Positions 57,954-64,000 of a stretch of 64,000 nt of DNA are shown one piece after another. The translations under genes were made by a program, and so were the position numbers. Location: NCBI GenBank assembly GCA_017985675.1, contig JAGNXB010000001.1, positions 124,001 through 188,000 on the forward strand. Direction: 5' to 3'. The notes beneath the pieces were generated by a model that saw only the letters and a program-made list of their open reading frames with translations, did not search any database and was not told the origin of the DNA. The DNA is from Saprospiraceae bacterium. GTDB lineage: Bacteria > Bacteroidota > Bacteroidia > Chitinophagales > Saprospiraceae. Every line of letters starts with the position of its first letter. The first letter of the stretch is position 1.

Positions 57954-58988
57954 GTGTCCTTGGAACGAAACTACTACAAGAGCGTGGAGGAGAAGGTAAT
58001 TAATTGGGTGAAGCAGGAAATGGAAGGCAATCTCACGGCAGAGAGTGCCAGGGATTTGCTCGTGTGGCGGAATGATGACCCACAGCATGAAATAACTTAT
58101 TTGGAAATTGTTCAATTATTCCAACTGTTACCTGGTACGGATTCAAACCCTGCTCCCCCAGATGTTGATGCTGCATGGTCTAATTTTTCGTCAAAGATCG
58201 ACGAACATTCTTCCATTCAAAAGCCGACAATACGTAAAAACCGTTTGCGTTCATTGCCTGTCATGCTGCGAATAGCAGCAGCCGTCGTACTTGCGTTCGG
58301 AATTTGGTTTGTATACGACATGATCCGTCATGATTCAGCAACCTATATAGCCCGAACCGCCAATCATACCTTGGAATTAGTAGATGGGACTGTTGTTACC
58401 CTCAAAAGGGGTTCATCAATTGAATTTTTCACCGATCCTGATATTCGTAACGAAAGGAAAGTTACATTATCAGGAACAGGACTCTTTCAGGTGAAGTCTG
58501 ATCCAGCACATCCATTTATTATACAAGCAGGCGGCCTGGATGTAGAAGTGTTGGGAACTACGTTCCAAGTTGCAGCGGTCTCACCCGATGCAATGCACGA
58601 GGTGGTGGTTTTGGAAGGCAGGGTGAGGGTGACTGACAGAAATTCCGGCGAGGCATGGACCTTAATAGAAAATGAACGTTTGCGTTGGCACCCTACATCT
58701 AATCAAGGTGAAAAGAAATTTGACGAGACTGGGAACGCATATGCCTGGCAATCAGGTATACTTCAGTTTCAGGGTATGGCCCTGTCCGATGTCCTTGAAG
58801 TGCTTTACAGAAATTATAGTGTGAAGGTTATGCTCACCAAACCAGAAATGCAAATGTGCAGGTACAGCTCAAGATTTACTAATGCAGAGATAGATGAAGT
58901 ACTGCAAGCGATAGCTGAATCGTTTGGCATGGTATTAAAGACATCTCCGACAGGAGTTTATTATCTTACCGGTGGTAAGTGCCAATAA
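57954..58988 (+). CDS. FecR-family anti-sigma/sigma-regulator
   Basis: 344 residues from a GTG; the true start is uncertain, as the first ATG in frame lies further in. A cytoplasmic helical part (about 1-90) binds the sigma factor. One transmembrane helix follows (LPVMLRIAAAVVLAFGIWFVYDMI, about 100-122), then the periplasmic FecR domain (ARTANHTLELVDGTVVTLKRGSSIEF, VLGTTFQVAAVSPDAMHEVV, VLEGRVRVTD) and a DUF4974-like end (FQGMALSDVLEVLYRNYSVKV ... SRFTNAEIDEVLQAIAESFG). It transmits the TonB receptor signal to the ECF sigma factor encoded 41 bases upstream. Confidence 0.92.
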   Translation: MSLERNYYKSVEEKVINWVKQEMEGNLTAESARDLLVWRNDDPQHEITYLEIVQLFQLLPGTDSNPAPPDVDAAWSNFSSKIDEHSSIQKPTIRKNRLRSLPVMLRIAAAVVLAFGIWFVYDMIRHDSATYIARTANHTLELVDGTVVTLKRGSSIEFFTDPDIRNERKVTLSGTGLFQVKSDPAHPFIIQAGGLDVEVLGTTFQVAAVSPDAMHEVVVLEGRVRVTDRNSGEAWTLIENERLRWHPTSNQGEKKFDETGNAYAWQSGILQFQGMALSDVLEVLYRNYSVKVMLTKPEMQMCRYSSRFTNAEIDEVLQAIAESFGMVLKTSPTGVYYLTGGKCQ

Positions 58989-59030
58989 CTTAAATCAAGG
59001 TGGATCCGGCACTTATCCAAAACTGTAAGT

Positions 59031-61706
59031 ATGCTTGGCCGGTCTATAATTTTGGGGTTTGTCTTTGTCCTGATGTATACACCTACCTGGACCCAAACGG
59101 TGTTGACCCAACCCGTCAAGGTAGTGTTCCAAAGCGTTAATCTTGAGCAGGCTTTACTCCAACTCATTTCGGAATCATCACTCAACATAAGTTTTAGTAA
59201 TGATATTTTACCGGACAATCAACTCTTTTCCCAGTCCTTTAACAACGAGCCTGCCTCCAAAGTGCTCGATTTTCTATTGGCAGGCACAGCGATTGCATAT
59301 AAGGTTGTTGGTCGCCAGATCGTACTTTATCAAATCGTACCGCAACCTCAATTCTATACCATAAGTGGCATTTTAGAAGATCGATTTACAGGAGAGCGAC
59401 TTATAGGTGCAAACGTGTATGAGACAATTAGTCTTAGGGGAACCACCACCAATGCCTATGGGTTTTACAGCCTCACTTTGCCGGAAGGTGCTGTAAAAAT
59501 AGTATTTTCATATCTTGGATATCAGCAGGTCAGTCATCCAATCCGTTTAGAAAAAGATAAAAAATTGGACATCTTTCTGGAGTCAGATGGCCAATTAGAG
59601 GAAGTCATTGTTTTAGCAAACACGGATAGCAGTTATCGATCCTGGCAAGATGAAGGGCAAACATTGGATTTGAATCAATTGCGAAGCCTGCCTGCTTTAG
59701 GTGGGGAACCTGATCTCATCCGGTATACATCTTTACAACCAGGGGTGCTCTCCGGTACAGATGGGTTTGGTGGAGTCCATGTACGTGGGGGAAACGCAGA
59801 CCAAAATTTATTTCTTTTAGATGGCGTGCCAGTATACAGTCCGACGCATGCAGCGGGTATGTTGTCCATATTTGATAGCCCGGCCATTCGAAGTGCTCAG
59901 CTACATAAAGGTAGTTTTCCAGCTAGATATGGGGGAAGGCTGTCTTCTGTCTATGACGTAAGGATGAAAGAAGGAAATAACAAACAACTTCAAGGTGAGG
60001 CCGCAATAGGGCTAGTATCTGCGAAGGTAGCTGTAGAGGGTCCGATTGATCCTGAGGTGAGCTCCTTTTTTGTGAGTGCACGTCGTTCCATTTTTGATCC
60101 GTGGTTGCGTTCCATGACAAAATACATCAATCAGGAGCGGGGGAATTCAGGCTTTACTGATTTTCATTTCTATGATGTAAATGGTAAAATGAACTTCAAA
60201 AGTGGGAACGATCATCGGTTTTATGTAAGCCTGTATCATGGAAATGATGTTTTTCACCAAGAAGAGGGTCGGTCTGTGCGAATTGGCAATACCTCAGTGA
60301 GTGATCATAGCCAGGCTGATTTACAATGGGGCAATACAATAAGTTCATTTCGCTGGAATTGGCTTTTACATCCTAAGTGGTTTATAAATACCACTGTTTA
60401 TTCAAGCTCCTTCAAATTTGATCTGCTTGACTTTTATGAATTTGAGAATGATGATGGTAACATTAAGGACAGAACATTTGACCTTCTTTCTTTTTCTTCG
60501 CTTATCCAAGATATAGGCGCAAAAGTAGAAGCAGAATACCATCCTGGAGGAAACCATAAAATGCGGATCGGCGGTGGGTTGGTAAGGCATCGTTTTCAGC
60601 CGGGTGTGCTTGCTTTAGATGAAAAAACCATCGATGGTGATATTTTTGTAATGAACGGTCAAGTCAGGAACCTTGACTCCTTGCCGGAATATGGCATTAT
60701 TCGCTCCTTGGAATATGATGGATATGTAGAAGATCAAATTATGTTGTCGGCTACTTGGTCTGCTAATTTAGGTGCTTATGTGAACTATTTTTATGTCCAG
60801 AATACAGGCTACTTTTCTGTCCAACCCAGGCTAGGTCTTCGATACAATCCATCCTCTAAGGTTGACTTCACGATGTCATATGGCCATATGACCCAAAATC
60901 TGCACCTGCTAACCAATTCAGGTATTGGTCTTCCCAGTGATTTATGGGTTCCTGTCACCGGTAATATAAGACCTCAGAAGTCCAACCAATTTGAAATGGC
61001 ACTTATCACCAAACCAATCAAAGGCTGGGAAATAGAGCTGGGGTTATATTTAAAAAAAATGACCAACCTGTTGGCTTGGAAGGAAGGGGCTAATTTTTTA
61101 GTAAACGGCAACATTCTGTCAGGAGGAATTCCATCGGACTACTGGGAATCATTTGTGACTTCAGGTTCTGGCCTTAGCCGGGGGCTTGAATTAAGCATTC
61201 GAAAAACTGAAAATCGTTGGACAGGAGGAGCGCATTATTCACTTGCTAAGACGGAGCATCAATTCGACGCAATAAATGGCGGTCAACCATTCCCATTTCG
61301 GTATGACAGAAGACATACAGTGCACCTATTCCAACAAATCCAAATTCGTCAAAACTTAGGATTTAACATCTTATGGACATATGGATCAGGCAATCCCATA
61401 ACGCTTCCTATTGCCACGTATGATAGCCATTCACCCTATTACATCAGCCCGGGAGTTGTTTACTCAGGCCGCAATGAAGCCCGGTTAAAGGATTATCACC
61501 GTTTGGATTTCACCTTTAGATATTCGTTTACCCAAAAGAGGTTAAACCACACCTTTGATCTAGGTATGTTTAATGTTTACAACCGACTCAACCCGCTTTT
61601 TATTCGGATCAAGGAGAACATCTACAATCCGGCACAACGAAGTTTGGTAGAAGTGTCTTTGCTTCCTATTTTACCGGTATTCAGTTATCAAATCAGATTC
61701 CAATGA
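59031..61706 (+). CDS. TonB-dependent receptor with STN signalling domain
   Basis: 891 residues with a signal peptide (IILGFVFVLMYTPTWTQ). An STN domain (VVFQSVNLEQALLQLISESSLNISFSN, about 25-105) contacts FecR. It is followed by a carboxypeptidase-regulatory-like domain (ISGILEDRFTGERLIGANVYE), a plug (QPGVLSGTDGFGGVHVRGGNADQNLFLLDG) and a 22-strand barrel ending in an aromatic strand (VFSYQIRF). No SusD gene follows; the partner is a DUF4249 lipoprotein. The substrate is unknown. Because the cluster begins with a copper exporter, a metal or metal complex is one option, but that is inference. Confidence 0.92.
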   Translation: MLGRSIILGFVFVLMYTPTWTQTVLTQPVKVVFQSVNLEQALLQLISESSLNISFSNDILPDNQLFSQSFNNEPASKVLDFLLAGTAIAYKVVGRQIVLYQIVPQPQFYTISGILEDRFTGERLIGANVYETISLRGTTTNAYGFYSLTLPEGAVKIVFSYLGYQQVSHPIRLEKDKKLDIFLESDGQLEEVIVLANTDSSYRSWQDEGQTLDLNQLRSLPALGGEPDLIRYTSLQPGVLSGTDGFGGVHVRGGNADQNLFLLDGVPVYSPTHAAGMLSIFDSPAIRSAQLHKGSFPARYGGRLSSVYDVRMKEGNNKQLQGEAAIGLVSAKVAVEGPIDPEVSSFFVSARRSIFDPWLRSMTKYINQERGNSGFTDFHFYDVNGKMNFKSGNDHRFYVSLYHGNDVFHQEEGRSVRIGNTSVSDHSQADLQWGNTISSFRWNWLLHPKWFINTTVYSSSFKFDLLDFYEFENDDGNIKDRTFDLLSFSSLIQDIGAKVEAEYHPGGNHKMRIGGGLVRHRFQPGVLALDEKTIDGDIFVMNGQVRNLDSLPEYGIIRSLEYDGYVEDQIMLSATWSANLGAYVNYFYVQNTGYFSVQPRLGLRYNPSSKVDFTMSYGHMTQNLHLLTNSGIGLPSDLWVPVTGNIRPQKSNQFEMALITKPIKGWEIELGLYLKKMTNLLAWKEGANFLVNGNILSGGIPSDYWESFVTSGSGLSRGLELSIRKTENRWTGGAHYSLAKTEHQFDAINGGQPFPFRYDRRHTVHLFQQIQIRQNLGFNILWTYGSGNPITLPIATYDSHSPYYISPGVVYSGRNEARLKDYHRLDFTFRYSFTQKRLNHTFDLGMFNVYNRLNPLFIRIKENIYNPAQRSLVEVSLLPILPVFSYQIRFQ

Positions 61707-62599
61707 TCATTAAAAAAATAGCTTTGGCAGGCATATGTTTTTCGTTAGGGTTGTTACCTGCTTGCGAAAGTCCTTTTGATCCTGGTGATTTAAAGGAATC
61801 AAGAATGGCTATTTCGGCAACTTGTTCACCTACACAAGGTTTTCTGGTATTTGTCTCTCCTGTGACGCCATTGATTGATCATTCAGAAACAGATTTGATT
61901 GAGAATGCGACAGTTAATTTATACTCAGGTGGGCAATTTCTTTCAGCATTAACCTTAGCTATGTTAGGTGACCGCAAAGTGTTCTATTCGGCTCAGAAAC
62001 CACAAGATGGCTTTACGTACACATTGGAAATTGAGGCCCCGGGATATATTAGTTTAGATGTTTCTGACCGACAGCCAGGTAAACCTGATGCAACTTTAAA
62101 AGGCTATACCGATTTGCAAAAGGTTGATCTACCGGAAGGGGATACCCGATATGTTGCAATAGTAGAGATTGAAATCAATGACCGCCCTATTGAATCCAAT
62201 TTTTATCACCTATATCTGGAGGCTCACTTGTTGGATTCTAATAACAATCGATTTTTTACACTAGCAGCCTTAACAAATGCTGAGAATAATGATGCTTCTC
62301 TTACCCCTTACGTACTCAATCAATCTTTGCTCGTAGATGGGAATGCATTTGATGGGCTATCAAAACAGATCAAAGTGCGTGTTGAATTTTCCTTTCCAGC
62401 CGGGTTGTTATTTCAAGACCTGCAGATGGATATGAGACAGGTTTCGTCTGCCTATTACCAATTCCATAAATCACATATAGCCCAACTAAACAATGGCAGT
62501 AATCCGGTAGCCGAACCTTTTGCATTATATACTAATGTCAATAATGGTTATGGCTTTTTTGGCGGATTTAATAGTACCAGAGACACGTTGACATTTTAG
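61703..62599 (+). CDS. DUF4249 lipoprotein
   Basis: 298 residues; lipobox LLPACESPFDPGD after the signal peptide. The family look is good: an N-terminal part with MAISATCSPTQGFLVFVSPV, ENATVNLYSGGQF, a FTYTLEIEAPGYIS strand pair, then a beta-rich C-terminus (YALYTNVNNGYGFFGGFNS). The ATG overlaps the receptor stop (ATGA), so the two are cotranslated. By analogy with SusD-like partners, it may cap the TonB receptor, but no function is established for DUF4249. Confidence 0.88.
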   Translation: MIIKKIALAGICFSLGLLPACESPFDPGDLKESRMAISATCSPTQGFLVFVSPVTPLIDHSETDLIENATVNLYSGGQFLSALTLAMLGDRKVFYSAQKPQDGFTYTLEIEAPGYISLDVSDRQPGKPDATLKGYTDLQKVDLPEGDTRYVAIVEIEINDRPIESNFYHLYLEAHLLDSNNNRFFTLAALTNAENNDASLTPYVLNQSLLVDGNAFDGLSKQIKVRVEFSFPAGLLFQDLQMDMRQVSSAYYQFHKSHIAQLNNGSNPVAEPFALYTNVNNGYGFFGGFNSTRDTLTF

Positions 62600-62658
62600 T
62601 ATTGGTTCAATGTTATTGTGTCGGTGCAACCGCTGTGATTATGCTTTCATCGAAAAAG

Positions 62659-62692
62659 AAATGCTTTAACAGCTAAGGCTATTAAAGCATTT
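62659..62692. terminator. Bidirectional terminator between convergent genes
   Basis: Perfect 11-bp stem (62659-62669 with 62682-62692) with an inner AGC/GCT pairing in the 12-base loop. T-rich on the minus strand (complement of aaaaag, 62654-62658), weak T-tract on the plus strand. Confidence 0.75.
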
Positions 62693-62757
62693 CATGTAAA
62701 GATATTTGACAAACTAAAAATAGTGTTATCACAACACTAAATCAATCTATCCTTTGC

Positions 62758-64000
62758 TTACATACGTTTGACGTAAGCACTTATGTTGTGTTTAGACTCT
62801 AATGTCTTTGCAATTTCTTTGGCTTCATCTTGTGAGGAATAATCTCCAACTTTTACGGCTGAAGCACTGGAGGTAGTAGGAATGATTTGTGCCGAGTTAT
62901 AACCCAGTTCTTTAAGTTCAGCAAATCGACGCTCTGCATTTTGAGCCACTTTAAATGTACCTGCAATAACTACAAAATTGCCATTTCCACCTGTTGTTTC
63001 GTTCTGTTTTACATTTTGATCTGTTGGATTGGTTGTTGCATTTGTGGACAAATTTTCTTTTGGACCTGCATCAACAATTGTCGGCTGATTGTTCGCATAG
63101 GATGCCGTTACGCCGGCATCACCCGCAATGCGAAACTCAGTTCTTCGATTTACCTGATGATCCACGTCCGAGCAGGTTACTCCGTCTGAGCATTGATTTT
63201 TTAATTGGTTTTCACCATAGCCAACACCTTTGAGACGTGATCTTCTGACGCCTTTGTTGGTGAGATATTTCAGTGCATTATCAGCCCGTCGTTGCGAAAG
63301 AGTTCTATTGTAAGATTCACTTCCACGCGAATCAGTATGTGATGCCAGTTCAATTTTAACATCAGGGAATTGTTTAAGAATTGTTGCCAAAGCGTCTAAA
63401 TCAGGTTTTGCATCCGGACGAATACTGGCATCATTAAAATTGTAGTAGATATTAGGGAGGTTAATCACATTACCTTGAGCAAATGGATTTCTGCCATTGG
63501 GATCATTAATATCAAAAGCCATCGCGATTTCACTGCCACTTTCTAAATTACGTGTCGTGACTTTGCGGCTTGTTTTTAGGTTGTCTTTTTCAATGGTGAC
63601 CGTATAATCCTTATCTTTAGGTAAATAATAATTAAAATTACCGTTGCGATCCGTGTAAAGAGTGGTCGTTGCACCAGTGGAATCATCCACGATCGTTACT
63701 TTGGCTCCTGCAATAGGTGTGTTGAATCGGGGGTCAAGCACAGTGCCACTAAATGGAATGACATCGCCCAATGGATCAAGCAGAACCAGAATTTCATCCG
63801 GTTGATCTTCACCTTCAATAACTACTTGTTTGGGAAAGTAACCATCTGCATTAACGGCTATTACATATGTACTTGGCGGGACATCTGATTCAAATAAGCC
63901 TTCTTTGTTTGTAAAGCCTTTAATTTCTGATTCAGCCATATCGACCGTCAAGGTCAGTTCATTCGATTCAGGATCCAAAGCCTGGATACGAATTAAATTG
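62758..64000 (-). CDS. OmpA-family protein with CRD and SPOR domains (5' truncated)
   Basis: The frame stays open to the right window edge, so the N-terminus is missing; the TTG at 63978 is not the start. What remains is carboxypeptidase-regulatory-like sandwiches (GLFESDVPPSTYVIAVNADGY, LDPRFNTPIAGAKVTIVDDS) and an OmpA-like peptidoglycan-binding domain (YYNFNDASIRPDAKPDLDAL, SHTDSRGSESYNRTLSQRRA, GYGENQLKNQC). A low-complexity Asn/Thr linker leads to a final SPOR domain (FVVIAGTFKVAQNAERRFAE ... VKVGDYSSQDEAKEIAKTLE). It belongs to the same PorE-like architecture family as 14514-16973 and 21888-24269, here carrying both wall-binding modules. Confidence 0.9.
   Translation of the reverse strand, partial: NLIRIQALDPESNELTLTVDMAESEIKGFTNKEGLFESDVPPSTYVIAVNADGYFPKQVVIEGEDQPDEILVLLDPLGDVIPFSGTVLDPRFNTPIAGAKVTIVDDSTGATTTLYTDRNGNFNYYLPKDKDYTVTIEKDNLKTSRKVTTRNLESGSEIAMAFDINDPNGRNPFAQGNVINLPNIYYNFNDASIRPDAKPDLDALATILKQFPDVKIELASHTDSRGSESYNRTLSQRRADNALKYLTNKGVRRSRLKGVGYGENQLKNQCSDGVTCSDVDHQVNRRTEFRIAGDAGVTASYANNQPTIVDAGPKENLSTNATTNPTDQNVKQNETTGGNGNFVVIAGTFKVAQNAERRFAELKELGYNSAQIIPTTSSASAVKVGDYSSQDEAKEIAKTLESKHNISAYVKRM

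Overview
The window looks like a chromosomal segment of a Bacteroidota bacterium, most likely from the Saprospiria/Chitinophagia side (inference from gene content, not from a phylogeny). Evidence includes several type IX secretion (T9SS) cargo proteins with type A or type B (CHU_C, gliding-motility-type) sorting tails, a PorP/SprF protein beside a PorE-like TPR/beta-propeller/OmpA protein, DUF4249 lipoproteins, an ECF sigma/FecR/TonB-receptor cassette, GEVED domains and a futalosine-type prenyltransferase. Many genes are preceded by the Bacteroidota -7 box TAnnTTTG rather than a sigma70 -10 box. I see no phage, transposase, integrase or CRISPR array.

Layout. 1-908: 3' end of a secreted GEVED protein. 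909-1702: repeat-rich spacer leading to aspartate kinase (1703-2989). 3015-5176 (-): threonine catabolism pair (threonine dehydrogenase-like, then glycine C-acetyltransferase). 5217-7283 (-): PD-(D/E)XK (HSDR_N-type) protein plus an unrecognised 530-residue protein. 7284-7714: hairpin-rich spacer. 7715-10997: PolX-like protein whose polymerase site has decayed, DUF1573 lipoprotein, UbiA/MqnP-like prenyltransferase. 11126-16973: surface module of CHU_C adhesin, PorP/SprF and PorE-like OmpA protein. 17071-21444 (-): large secreted subtilase. 21888-24269: PorE-like paralogue ending in SPOR domains. 24229-27727 (-): tilS, mltG, panB. 27856-30913: DUF4249-like lipoprotein and dnaK. 31136-36590 (-): IgGFc-binding-type adhesin and Na/Pi cotransporter. 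36701-40206: pyrG, membrane glycosyltransferase-like protein and SpoU methyltransferase, all overlapping. 40219-42787: outer-membrane protein (-), rimO, membrane protein. 42934-47436 (-): trans-sulfuration enzyme, metallo-beta-lactamase-fold hydrolase, ribH, TPR protein, pdhA. 47538-48960: recF and dciA. 48975-51195 (-): second subtilase and an acidic-tailed protein. 51384-54023: tandem AAA+ ATPase with a duplicated N-terminal domain. 54035-54952 (-): methyltransferase and tRNA-His. 55222-62599: Cu-type P-ATPase, ECF sigma factor, FecR, TonB receptor and DUF4249 lipoprotein, apparently one transcription unit. 62758-64000 (-): partial OmpA+SPOR protein running off the window.

The genes mix housekeeping (nucleotide, amino acid and cofactor synthesis, translation, repair) with cell-surface functions. 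The strongest surface themes are T9SS cargo and machinery, and peptidoglycan-anchored PorE-like scaffolds that appear three times with different anchoring domains. Nothing stands out as a complete new defence or mobile system. The most unusual single proteins are the PolX homologue with all three polymerase aspartates replaced, the AAA+ protein with a tandem-duplicated unknown N-domain, and the PorE-like protein with SPOR domains in place of OmpA. All calls were made by reading the translated sequence without database searches.
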